A stretch of 33,559 nt of DNA, from the NCBI GenBank assembly GCA_036557525.1, contig DATBHH010000037.1, positions 1 through 33,559 on the forward strand. Reading direction: 5' to 3'. Below, piece by piece: positions 9,127 to 16,820 of the stretch. Each line of letters opens with the position of its first letter. Within the stretch, counting starts at the first letter, position 1. The translations under genes were made by a program, and so were the position numbers. A model generated the notes under the pieces. That model was not told where the DNA came from, searched no databases, and was given only the letters and a program-made list of their open reading frames with translations. The stretch comes from VRUE01 sp036557525. Its GTDB lineage: Bacteria; Actinomycetota; Thermoleophilia; Solirubrobacterales; 70-9.

Positions 9127-10608
9127 CTATTCGGAAGATTCCAATTCCGCTTCCCCGGGTTGCCCCGTAGCCCGATCTGTCGATTTGCCGCCCTTTCCGT
9201 AGGCGGGCGGTTCGGCGGCGGGAGAATGTGGCGGCGCACCCTTTCCGGGAGTGGGTTCGGCGTCGGTCGGAGCGGAGGGCGGGGCAGAGGATTGACCCCT
9301 TCCGGCACCGCGAGGGGTTCCCGGTGTCGCGTTCCCATGCGGGGATTTGCGGGCCGCTGCGGTCTGCTGGCCGTGGGTTGAGGACGCCGGCAGCCCGGGG
9401 CCCTTGCCCTGCCCTCCCTCTGGCGTGCTCTTCTTCGGCTTGGCGGCGCCGGTGGCACCGTGGCCGCCGCTCTCGCCGACCGGGGCGGGGGTTGCCCCCG
9501 GCTTCCCACCGGGGGTCGCCGCCGCGGGCGAGCTGCCGGAGACGGCGGGTCGATTCCCGGCTGACGCGCCGCGGTGGTCGGGCGTTTGGCTAATCCCCGG
9601 GCGACCCGCGGGGACGGCCGCCGCGCGTTTGTCCGCCTTCGACGGCGAGAGGAAGCGCGCGGAGGACCTCCGAGGCGGAGGCGTGGTGGTTTCGCGGTCC
9701 TGTCGACCGCCATTGCCGATCGGGATGTCAACCAGTCCGCTGCGCTCGGCCGCGGTCGTGCCGATCGCCGCCACCACGACGCAGGTCGCCGCCGTCTTGA
9801 CCACGGTCGAGCTCAGCAGCGCCTTGCCGGCCCCGGCGCCGGCGGCGCCTCCGACGGCGCCTCCCGCGGCCCCGGAGCCCGCCCCGAGAGCACCGTGGAG
9901 GATCGCCGCCGACGCCGCGAGCGGAAGCGGGGCGATCGCCCGCAACTCGCCCCGGCGCCGGACGATCGAGTCGTGAAAGCTGCGGCAGTCCGGGCAGGAT
10001 CTGAGGTGGGCCTGGATCTCGCGACTCCGTATGACCCTGCCGTCGCCGTCGGAGACCGCCCGGACGCACTCTTCGCACCGCATCTCACGCCCCGCTTCCA
10101 TCTGCCTCAGGCTCACCCTCGCCTCGTACACGGCCTGGCGCGCCGCCTCGGCCGACGTCTCGAGCGCCGAGCCGATCTCGGCGAACTCGAGATCGCCGAG
10201 CTCCCTCATCACCAGCGCGGCGCGCTGGCGCTCGGCCAACTCTCGGAGGTCGTCGATCAACCTGCCCAGCCGTTCCCGCGCCTCCGCAGTCTCGGCGAGC
10301 GCCGGGCCGGCGGCGATCCGCTCGGGCCCGATCGCGACCGTCTCCCGCCTCCGCCTGATCATGTCGATCGACTCGTTGCGAGCGATCCGATAGATCCACG
10401 GCCGCAGCCGGATGTCCCTCTGCTCGCCCGGCAGCGACCGCAGGACCTTGACCATCGTCGCCTGCAGCGCGTCCTCGGCGTCCTGCCTGCTGCCGACCAG
10501 CGTCAGGCAGAAGCGGTAGAGCTCCTGGTGGTAGCGCTCGAAGATCGCCTCGAACGCGCGCCGGTCGCCGCGCTGGGCGCGCCTGGCGAGTCGCTCGTCC
10601 GATGTCAT
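9127..10608 (-). CDS. ECF sigma factor fused to zinc-finger, membrane helix and long extracytoplasmic tail
   Basis: 493 residues from the ATG at 10608. Residues ~10-90 are sigma region 2 ('AFEAIFERYHQELYRFCLTL', 'DALQATMVKVLRSL', 'RPWIYRIARNESIDMIRRRR'); ~115-172 are region 4 ('LAERQRAALVMRELGDLEFA', 'AARQAVYEARVSLRQ'). Next comes a ZAS-like zinc module, 'CEEC' (Cys178, Cys181) and 'HLRSCPDC' (His201, Cys205, Cys208), as in anti-sigma factors. An Ala/Gly-rich linker leads to one hydrophobic helix (~265-288, 'TVVKTAATCVVVAAIGTTAA'), then about 200 residues rich in Pro, Ser, Gly, Ala and Thr, presumably outside the membrane. No separate anti-sigma gene is nearby, so control is probably built in. 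A TTG start at 10644 is less likely because it overlaps a TACTCT -10 box. Related C-terminally extended ECF sigmas are known in actinobacteria. Confidence 0.88.
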   Translation of the reverse strand: MTSDERLARRAQRGDRRAFEAIFERYHQELYRFCLTLVGSRQDAEDALQATMVKVLRSLPGEQRDIRLRPWIYRIARNESIDMIRRRRETVAIGPERIAAGPALAETAEARERLGRLIDDLRELAERQRAALVMRELGDLEFAEIGSALETSAEAARQAVYEARVSLRQMEAGREMRCEECVRAVSDGDGRVIRSREIQAHLRSCPDCRSFHDSIVRRRGELRAIAPLPLAASAAILHGALGAGSGAAGGAVGGAAGAGAGKALLSSTVVKTAATCVVVAAIGTTAAERSGLVDIPIGNGGRQDRETTTPPPRRSSARFLSPSKADKRAAAVPAGRPGISQTPDHRGASAGNRPAVSGSSPAAATPGGKPGATPAPVGESGGHGATGAAKPKKSTPEGGQGKGPGLPASSTHGQQTAAARKSPHGNATPGTPRGAGRGQSSAPPSAPTDAEPTPGKGAPPHSPAAEPPAYGKGGKSTDRATGQPGEAELESSE

Positions 10609-10643
10609 GTGATCTCGCTGCCGGCATCCGATCGCATCGTTCA

Positions 10644-10649
10644 AGAGTA
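10644..10649 (-). promoter_or_regulatory. Candidate -10 box for the sigma-factor gene
   Basis: TACTCT on the minus strand would place a transcription start near 10637, giving a leader of roughly 30 nt to the ATG at 10608. It overlaps the alternative TTG start at 10644, which argues against that start. No clear -35. Confidence 0.35.
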
Positions 10650-10708
10650 GGACCGGTCACCTCGATAACGCCACCGCCGGCCGGACATAAGGCTCGATCC
10701 CCGGTCAC

Positions 10709-10714
10709 TAGGCT
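10709..10714 (+). promoter_or_regulatory. Candidate -10 box for alaS (leaderless)
   Basis: TAGGCT lies eight bases before the GTG at 10723, in the 114-base gap between the divergent sigma-factor and alaS genes. There is no SD before the GTG. No convincing -35. Confidence 0.35.
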
Positions 10715-10722
10715 CCCAATCT

Positions 10723-13344
10723 GTGAAGGCGCAGGAGATACGCGGCACCTACCTCTCGTTCTTCGAGGAGCGCGGGCACCGGATCGTGCCCTCGGCCTCG
10801 CTCGTCCCCTCGGTGCACGACCCCTCGGTTCTGCTCACCACCGCCGGGATGCAGCCGTTCAAGCCCTACTTCCTCGGCCGCGAGGAGCCGCCGGCCCCGC
10901 GCCTCGCCGACGTCCAGAAATGCTTCCGCACGACCGACATCGAGGAGGTCGGCAACACCGCCCGCCACCTGACCTTCTTCGAGATGCTCGGCAACTGGAG
11001 CTTCGGCGACTACTTCAAGGCGGAGTCGATCCGGTGGGGCTGGGAGCTATCGACCGAGGGATTCGGAATGGACCCGGAGCGGATCTGGGTGACGGTATTC
11101 GGCGGCGACGAGGAGCTCGCCCTCGGCCCCGACGAGGAGGCGATCGAGGTCTGGAGGTCGGTCGGGGTGCCGGAGGAGAGGATCGTCCTCCTCGGCCGCG
11201 CCGACAACTTCTGGCAGGCGGGCCCGACCGGGCCGTGCGGGCCGTGCTCGGAGCTGTACCTCGACCGCGGCGAGGAGTTCGGCGGCCGCGACGAGCGCCC
11301 GGGCGACGACACCGACCGCTTCCTCGAGTTCTGGAACCACGTCTTCATGACCTACGACCTCGCCGAGGACGGAGCGGTCACCGAGCTGCCGATGCGAAAC
11401 ATCGACACCGGGATGGGTCTCGACCGGATGGCGGCGATCCTCCAGGACGTCCCGTCGGTCTTCGAGACCGACCTGATCCGGCCGCTGATCGACCTCGCCG
11501 AGCAGCTCTCGGGCCGCTCCTACTCCGAGGGCGGGAGGACCACGAGGGCGATGCGGATCGTCGCCGACCACACGCGCGGGTCGGCCTTCCTGATCGCCGA
11601 CGGGGTCGTCCCCTCGAACGAAGACCGCGGCTACATCCTGCGGCGGATCATGCGACGGGCGATCCAGCAGGGCCGCGCCCTCGGCCTCGAGTCTCCCTGG
11701 CTGGGGCGCTTCGCCGAGCGGACGATCGAGATCATGTCCGAGTCCTACCCTGAGCTCGAGGCCGAGCGCGAGACGATCGCCCGCTGGGTCGGCGACGAGG
11801 AGGAGAGCTTCGGCCGCACCCTCGAGCGCGGAACCGAGCTGCTCGAGCAGCTGATCGAGGCGGCGAAGCGGGAGGGAACCTCCTGGATCGACGCCGCCGA
11901 CGCCTTCAAGCTCCACGACACCTACGGCTTCCCATTCGACCTGACCAAGGAGCTGCTCGCCGAGCAGGGCCTGGCGGTCGACGACAGCGGCTTCGAGGAG
12001 CTGATGGAGGAGCAGCGCGAGCGGGCCCGGACCGGCGCCGCGACTGCGCACGGCTCCGAGGACCGCCATGAGCGGGTGATCGCGTTCGCCTCGGAGGCCG
12101 CTCCGACCACCTTCGTCGGCTACCAGACCCTGCGGGCGACGACCGGGATCGCCGCCGTCGCCGCCGCCGACGGGCAGGCGCTGGTCAAGCTCGAGGAGAG
12201 CCCGTTCTACGCCGAGGGCGGGGGCCAGGTCGCCGACTCGGGCGTTCTCCGCTGGGACGGCGGCGAGGCAGAGGTGATCGACGTCTACCGCGTCGGAGAC
12301 GACCAGGTCCTCGAGGTCCAGGGAAGCGGTCCCGGGACACGTGAGCGCGGGGTTGAAGCCCTGGTCGACCATGAGACCCGGCACGCGACGATGCGGAACC
12401 ACACGGCGACCCACCTGCTCCACGCGGCCCTGCGCGAGCGCCTCGGCGAGCACGTCCGCCAGGCGGGCTCCGCCGTCCGCCCCGACAAGCTCAGGTTTGA
12501 CTTCACCCACGGCAAGGCCCTCGACGGCGAGGAGCTTGACGCGGTCGAGGACCGCGTCAACCAGTGGATCAAGGCGAGCCGGCCCGTCCGCTGGCTCGAG
12601 ATGGAGCGCTCCGAGGCGGAAAGGCTCGGGGCGATGGCCCTGTTCGGCGAGAAATACGGCGAGTGGGTGAGGGTCGTCGAGGTCGACGGGGTCTCGCGCG
12701 AGCTCTGCGGTGGGACGCACGTCGCCAACACGGCCGAGATCGGGATCTTCAAGATCGCCTCCGAGGGCTCCAGCGCCGCCAACGTTCGCCGGATCGAGGC
12801 GCTCAGCGGCCCGGCCGCGATCGACTGGTTCCGCGAGCGGGAGGACCGACTGCGGGAGGTCGGCGAGCTGCTCGGCGCGCCACAGGACCCGCTGACCGGC
12901 GCCCGGCGCGCCGCCGAGCGGCTGCGGGAGGCCGGTGAGGGCGCCAAGCAGGCGGCGAGGCAGCGGCTCGGTGAGGAGGCCGAGCGGCTGGCGGGCGAGT
13001 CCTTCGACGTCGGCGGGCTCGAGGTCGTCGCCGGTCGTGCCCCGATCGCCGACCAGAGGGCGCTGCTCGACCTCGCCTCCCGCATCCAGGGCAGGCTCGG
13101 CGGCGAGTCGGCCGTGGTCCTCGGCGGCGCCGACGGGGAGAAGGTCGCGCTGGTGGCTCTGGTCTCGACGCCGGCGATCGCCCGTGGGGTCTCCGCCGCG
13201 GACATCGTCGGCGAGGCGGCGCCGGTGATCGGCGGCGGCGGCGGCGGGCGCGAGGGCATGGCGCAGGCGGGCGGGCGCGACCCGGCCAAGCTCGACGACG
13301 CGCTGGTGGTCGCGCGGGCGGCGGTCGAGCGGGCTCTGGGCTAG
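10723..13344 (+). CDS. alaS: Alanyl-tRNA synthetase
   Basis: 873 residues from a GTG, standard for bacterial AlaRS, a class II synthetase. The N-terminus reads 'QEIRGTYLSFFEERGHRIVP', then 'DVQKCFRTTDIEEVGNTARH' and 'FFEMLGNWSFGDYFK' (aminoacylation core). The editing domain carries its metal site 'HTATHLLH' (His560, His564) and 'CGGTHV' (Cys662, His666). A C-Ala domain with the 'GGGGGGREGMAQAGGRDPAK' signature finishes the protein. It opens a long plus-strand run; ruvX begins two bases after its stop. It probably has its own promoter close to the GTG, since no SD is present. Confidence 0.97.
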   Translation: MKAQEIRGTYLSFFEERGHRIVPSASLVPSVHDPSVLLTTAGMQPFKPYFLGREEPPAPRLADVQKCFRTTDIEEVGNTARHLTFFEMLGNWSFGDYFKAESIRWGWELSTEGFGMDPERIWVTVFGGDEELALGPDEEAIEVWRSVGVPEERIVLLGRADNFWQAGPTGPCGPCSELYLDRGEEFGGRDERPGDDTDRFLEFWNHVFMTYDLAEDGAVTELPMRNIDTGMGLDRMAAILQDVPSVFETDLIRPLIDLAEQLSGRSYSEGGRTTRAMRIVADHTRGSAFLIADGVVPSNEDRGYILRRIMRRAIQQGRALGLESPWLGRFAERTIEIMSESYPELEAERETIARWVGDEEESFGRTLERGTELLEQLIEAAKREGTSWIDAADAFKLHDTYGFPFDLTKELLAEQGLAVDDSGFEELMEEQRERARTGAATAHGSEDRHERVIAFASEAAPTTFVGYQTLRATTGIAAVAAADGQALVKLEESPFYAEGGGQVADSGVLRWDGGEAEVIDVYRVGDDQVLEVQGSGPGTRERGVEALVDHETRHATMRNHTATHLLHAALRERLGEHVRQAGSAVRPDKLRFDFTHGKALDGEELDAVEDRVNQWIKASRPVRWLEMERSEAERLGAMALFGEKYGEWVRVVEVDGVSRELCGGTHVANTAEIGIFKIASEGSSAANVRRIEALSGPAAIDWFREREDRLREVGELLGAPQDPLTGARRAAERLREAGEGAKQAARQRLGEEAERLAGESFDVGGLEVVAGRAPIADQRALLDLASRIQGRLGGESAVVLGGADGEKVALVALVSTPAIARGVSAADIVGEAAPVIGGGGGGREGMAQAGGRDPAKLDDALVVARAAVERALG

Positions 13345-13346
13345 CC

Positions 13347-13739
13347 GTGCGCGTGCTCGCTCTCGATCACGGCACGGCGCGGATCGGCTGCGCGCTCTCC
13401 GACCCGAGTGGGACGCTGGCGACGCCGCTGCCGGTGATCGAACCGCCGCACCCGCGGGCCGTCGCCGAGCTCGTCGCCGAGTACGACGTCGAGCGGGTGG
13501 TCGTCGGCCTCCCGTTGCACCTGAACGCAGCCGAGGGCGCCCAGGCCGCGCTGACCCGAACCTTCTGCGGCGAACTCGAGGCGATGCTCGAGATCCCGGT
13601 CGAGACCTACGACGAGCGGCTGACGACGCGGATGGCCGAGGCCAGCCGGCGCGAGGGAGCGAGCGCCGCCTCCGACTCGCTCGCGGCCGCCCACCTGCTT
13701 CAGGCCTATCTGGCCGCCCAGGAGGCTGGCGATGAGTGA
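13347..13739 (+). CDS. ruvX: YqgF/RuvX-type Holliday junction resolvase-like nuclease
   Basis: 130 residues with a GTG start. 'VLALDHGTARIGCALSD' carries the first catalytic Asp (Asp7) of the RNase H-like fold, 'VVVGLPLHLN' the second strand and 'TYDERLTT' the conserved Glu; the end 'SDSLAAAHLLQAYL' contains the last Asp. The family is involved in 16S rRNA 5'-end processing or Holliday junction resolution. The alaS-ruvX-mltG-aroE order is well conserved in actinobacteria and Firmicutes. It overlaps mltG by eight bases, so they are coupled. Confidence 0.93.
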   Translation: MRVLALDHGTARIGCALSDPSGTLATPLPVIEPPHPRAVAELVAEYDVERVVVGLPLHLNAAEGAQAALTRTFCGELEAMLEIPVETYDERLTTRMAEASRREGASAASDSLAAAHLLQAYLAAQEAGDE

Positions 13740-14826
13740 CGAGTGGCAGAAAGACGACCCGTTCGCCGGCCAGGACCCGGCCGCCGCGGCGCGCGAGGAG
13801 CGCCGGCGCGAGCGCGAGGAGCGCCGCCGGAAGCGGGAGGAGAAGACGAGGGCAAAGGAAGAAGCCGAGCCGGAGCCGGTCGCGACGCAGCCGCCGCCGC
13901 AGCCGTCAAAAAGCCCCGAGGAGGAGTTCTGGGGGGAGGATCCGCCGCCTCCGCCGCCGCCCACCGCTTCCGGACGCTCGCGGCGCAGCCCGTGGGGGAT
14001 CCTGCTGGCGGCCGTCGCCGTCGTCGCGGCGATCGGCCTCGCCGTCGTCGCCTACGCCTACCTGACCCGCGACGAAGCGCCGCCGCCGCAACCGCTGCGG
14101 ACGATCACGGCGACGATCCCCGAGGGCTACAGCCGCGCCCAGACCGCCGAACTCGCGCGCGAACTGAAGCTGAGGGGAAACTACGAGAAGGCGACGATCC
14201 GCTCGCCCTACCTCGACCCGGCCGAATACGGCGGCAAGGACGCGAAGAACCTCGAGGGCTTCCTCTTTCCCGATACCTTCGAACTCGACGCCCACGCGCC
14301 GGTTTCCGATCTCGTCCGCGATCAGCTCCAGGACTTCAAGCGGCGGATCGCAGGCGTCGATATGTCCTATGCGAAGTCGAAGAACCTGACCGTCTACGAC
14401 GTCGTCACGATCGCCTCGATGATCGAGAAGGAGGCGCAGTTGGAAAGCGAGCGGAAGCTGATCTCGGCGGTCATCTACAACCGCCTGCGCAACGGGATCC
14501 CGCTCGGAATCGACGCGACGATCCGCTTCGCGAACGACAACTACACCGAGCCGCTGACCGAGTCCGAACTCAGCGCCGACTCGCCCTACAACACGCGCGT
14601 CAACGCCGGCCTTCCACCCGGGCCGATCGCCAGCCCCGGCCTGGCCTCGATCGAAGCCGCCGCGCACCCGGCCAAGGTCGATTACCTCTACTACGTGGTA
14701 AAGCCGGGGACCTGCGGCGAACACGCCTTCTCCTCGAGCTACGCCGAATTCGAAGCCGATGTCGCGCGCTACAACGAAGCCCGCGAAGCGGCCGGCGGCA
14801 AGTCGCCCACCACGTGCGGGGAATGA
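13732..14826 (+). CDS. mltG: Endolytic murein transglycosylase MltG
   Basis: 364 residues. The first ~80 are cytoplasmic, charged (ERRREREERRRKREEKTRAK, probably helical) and then Pro-rich, ending in a single membrane helix at about 86-110 (GILLAAVAVVAAIGLAVVAY). The extracytoplasmic part has a LysM-like start ('ITATIPEGYSRAQTAELA'), 'LEGFLFPDTFEL', and the catalytic 'SMIEKEAQ' with Glu232, then 'SAVIYNRLRNGIPLGIDATI' and 'SPYNTRVNAGLPPGPIASPG'. MltG cleaves nascent peptidoglycan strands and sets glycan length. The stop TGA precedes aroE by seven bases. Confidence 0.94.
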   Translation: MSDEWQKDDPFAGQDPAAAAREERRREREERRRKREEKTRAKEEAEPEPVATQPPPQPSKSPEEEFWGEDPPPPPPPTASGRSRRSPWGILLAAVAVVAAIGLAVVAYAYLTRDEAPPPQPLRTITATIPEGYSRAQTAELARELKLRGNYEKATIRSPYLDPAEYGGKDAKNLEGFLFPDTFELDAHAPVSDLVRDQLQDFKRRIAGVDMSYAKSKNLTVYDVVTIASMIEKEAQLESERKLISAVIYNRLRNGIPLGIDATIRFANDNYTEPLTESELSADSPYNTRVNAGLPPGPIASPGLASIEAAAHPAKVDYLYYVVKPGTCGEHAFSSSYAEFEADVARYNEAREAAGGKSPTTCGE

Positions 14827-14833
14827 TCGGGCG

Positions 14834-15625
14834 ATGCCGCGGCTAGCGGTCCTCGGCCACCCGGTGGCGCACTCGCGCTCGCCGGCGATGCACGCCGCCG
14901 CGCTCGCCGATCTCGGCCTCGCGGCGGAGTGGAGCTACGAGGCGATCGACGTCGCCCCCGACGGGTTCGAGGCCCTGGTCCACACGATGCCGAACCAGGG
15001 GTTCGCGGGCGCGAACGTCACCGTTCCTCACAAGGGCGCGGCGCTGACCGTCGCCGACAATCCCTCGGAGACGGCCCGCGAGATCGGCGCCGCCAACACC
15101 CTCAGCTTCGTCGACGGCGAGGTCAACGCCGACAACACCGACGCGCCGGGCCTGCTCGACGCTCTGCCCGACCCTCCTGAGGGCCGCCGAGCGCTGGTCC
15201 TCGGAGCCGGCGGCGCCGCCCGCGCGGTCGTCTGGGCCCTGGTTCGCGAAGGGGCCGAGGTTGCGGTCTGGAACCGCACCGCGCTGCGCTCCGCGAACCT
15301 CTGCGAGGAGCTCGGGGGGCACCCCGTCGACGACCCCGGCCAGGGCGAGTTCGAGCTGATCATCAATGCGACCGCGGTCGGCCTGCACGGGGAGTCGGCG
15401 TTCGAGGAGCTGCCGCTTCGAGCCGACGGGTTCACGGCCGGCCAGACCGTCGTCGACATGGTCTACGCCGACATGCCGACCGAGCTGCTTGCGGCCGCCT
15501 CCGGGGCCGGGGCCACCGTCGTCGACGGGATCGAGGTCCTGGTCCGCCAGGGCGCCCACTCGCTGCGGATCTGGACCGGGCGCGAACCCTCGCTCGATGC
15601 CATGCGCGCCGCCGCGCGCAGCTGA
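14834..15625 (+). CDS. aroE: Shikimate dehydrogenase
   Basis: 263 residues from the ATG at 14834, seven bases after the mltG stop; a longer open frame overlaps mltG and shows no homology. It reduces 3-dehydroshikimate with NADPH. Substrate site 'VAHSRSPAMH' (Ser14, Ser16), 'NVTVPHK' (Lys67 catalytic), 'GAANTL' (Asn88) and 'NADNTDAPG' (Asp103 catalytic) are present, then the NADP Rossmann loop 'VLGAGGAARAVVWAL' with a following 'VWNRT' typical of NADP preference. 'INATAVGLHG' and 'QGAHSLRIWTG' complete the family pattern. First of the shikimate run. Confidence 0.96.
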   Translation: MPRLAVLGHPVAHSRSPAMHAAALADLGLAAEWSYEAIDVAPDGFEALVHTMPNQGFAGANVTVPHKGAALTVADNPSETAREIGAANTLSFVDGEVNADNTDAPGLLDALPDPPEGRRALVLGAGGAARAVVWALVREGAEVAVWNRTALRSANLCEELGGHPVDDPGQGEFELIINATAVGLHGESAFEELPLRADGFTAGQTVVDMVYADMPTELLAAASGAGATVVDGIEVLVRQGAHSLRIWTGREPSLDAMRAAARS

Positions 15626-15643
15626 GTCTGCCCCCTGCGCCTA

Positions 15644-15649
15644 TAGCCT
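15644..15649 (+). promoter_or_regulatory. Candidate -10 box for aroC (leaderless)
   Basis: TAGCCT (within CTATAGCCTT) stands seven bases before the aroC ATG at 15657 in a 31-base gap after aroE. No SD is seen. It suggests aroC-aroKB-aroQ can be transcribed separately from alaS-aroE. Confidence 0.4.
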
Positions 15650-15656
15650 TGATCGG

Positions 15657-16820
15657 ATGACCGTATTCCGCTTCACCACTGCCGGAGAGTCGCACGGGCC
15701 CGGCCTCGTCGCGATCGTCGAGGGGATGCCGGCCGGCCTCGAGCTCGACCGCGAGGCGCTCGATCGGGACATGGCCCGGCGCCAGCTCGGCCACGGGCGC
15801 GGTGGCCGGATGAAGATTGAGTCCGACGCGGTCGAGATCCGCTCCGGCGTGCGCCACGGCAGGACGCTCGGCAGTCCGATCGCGGTCCTGGTCGCGAACC
15901 GCGACTACGCCAACTGGGAGGAGCGGATGAACCCCTGGCCCGTCGAGGCGGAGATCGACGAGGTCCATCTCCCGCGGCCGGGCCACGCCGACCTCGTCGG
16001 CGCCCAGAAATACGGCCATACCGACATCCGCAACGTGCTCGAGCGGGCGAGCGCCCGTGAGACCGCCGCCCGCGTCGCCGCCGGCTCGATCGCCCGCGGG
16101 TTGCTGACCGCGCTCGGCGTCAGCGTCCACAGTCACGTGATCCAGATCGGCTCGGTTCGCGCCGAGGAGCGCGATGACCTCGCCCCGGAGGACTTCGCCG
16201 AGGTCGACGAGGACCCGGTCCGCTGCCTCGACCCGGAGGCGAGCGCGGCGATGGTCGAGGAGATCAACCGTCTGCGGAAGGCGAACGAGAGCCTCGGCGG
16301 GATGTTCGAGGTGAGGGCGTTCGGCCTGGTCCCCGGCCTCGGCTCCCACATCTCTTGGGAGGACCGCCTCGACGGCCGGCTCGCCGGGGCAGTCGCCTCG
16401 ATCCAGTCGGTCAAGGGCGTGGCGATCGGCGAAGCGTGGGACGTGGCGGGACGGCCCGGCTCGGAGGCCCACGACGAGATCTTCTGGTCGAAGGAGCGCG
16501 GCTACCACCGCGAGACCAACCACGCCGGCGGGCTCGAGGGCGGGATGACCAACGGCCAGCCGCTCTCCGTGCGAGCGGCGATCAAGCCGATCTCAACCCT
16601 GACCAAGCCGCTGCGCTCGGTCGACACGGAGACCAAGCAGCCGGCGCAGGCGCTGCGGGAGCGGACCGACTCCACCGTCGTTCCGGCGGCGGCGGTGGTC
16701 GCCGAGGCGATGGTCTGCCTTACCCTCGCCCGTTGCTATCGCGAGAAGTTCGGCGGCGACCACATCGACGACGTCCTTGCCGCCGTCGACGCCTACAAGT
16801 CCCGAATCGACTGGCGTTGA
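15657..16820 (+). CDS. aroC: Chorismate synthase
   Basis: 387 residues from the ATG at 15657. It converts EPSP to chorismate with reduced FMN. 'TTAGESHGPGLVAIVEGMPA', 'RRQLGHGRGGRMKIE', 'LPRPGHADLVGAQKY', 'DIRNVLERASARETAARVAA' and 'GGLEGGMTNGQPLSVRAAIK' are the family blocks, with the catalytic His of 'GESHG' near residue 11 and the FMN-binding Arg/Ser segments intact. Length is typical of the larger actinobacterial forms. Its TGA overlaps the TTG start of aroKB. Confidence 0.97.
   Translation: MTVFRFTTAGESHGPGLVAIVEGMPAGLELDREALDRDMARRQLGHGRGGRMKIESDAVEIRSGVRHGRTLGSPIAVLVANRDYANWEERMNPWPVEAEIDEVHLPRPGHADLVGAQKYGHTDIRNVLERASARETAARVAAGSIARGLLTALGVSVHSHVIQIGSVRAEERDDLAPEDFAEVDEDPVRCLDPEASAAMVEEINRLRKANESLGGMFEVRAFGLVPGLGSHISWEDRLDGRLAGAVASIQSVKGVAIGEAWDVAGRPGSEAHDEIFWSKERGYHRETNHAGGLEGGMTNGQPLSVRAAIKPISTLTKPLRSVDTETKQPAQALRERTDSTVVPAAAVVAEAMVCLTLARCYREKFGGDHIDDVLAAVDAYKSRIDWR

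Noticed and set aside
10609..10644. Longer N-terminus for the sigma factor from a TTG at 10644
   Set aside because: The TTG overlaps a TACTCT -10 box and the extra 12 residues are not sigma-like; ATG 10608 fits better.
11047..12720. 557-codon open frame on the minus strand opposite alaS
   Set aside because: Shadow of alaS with no recognisable domain.
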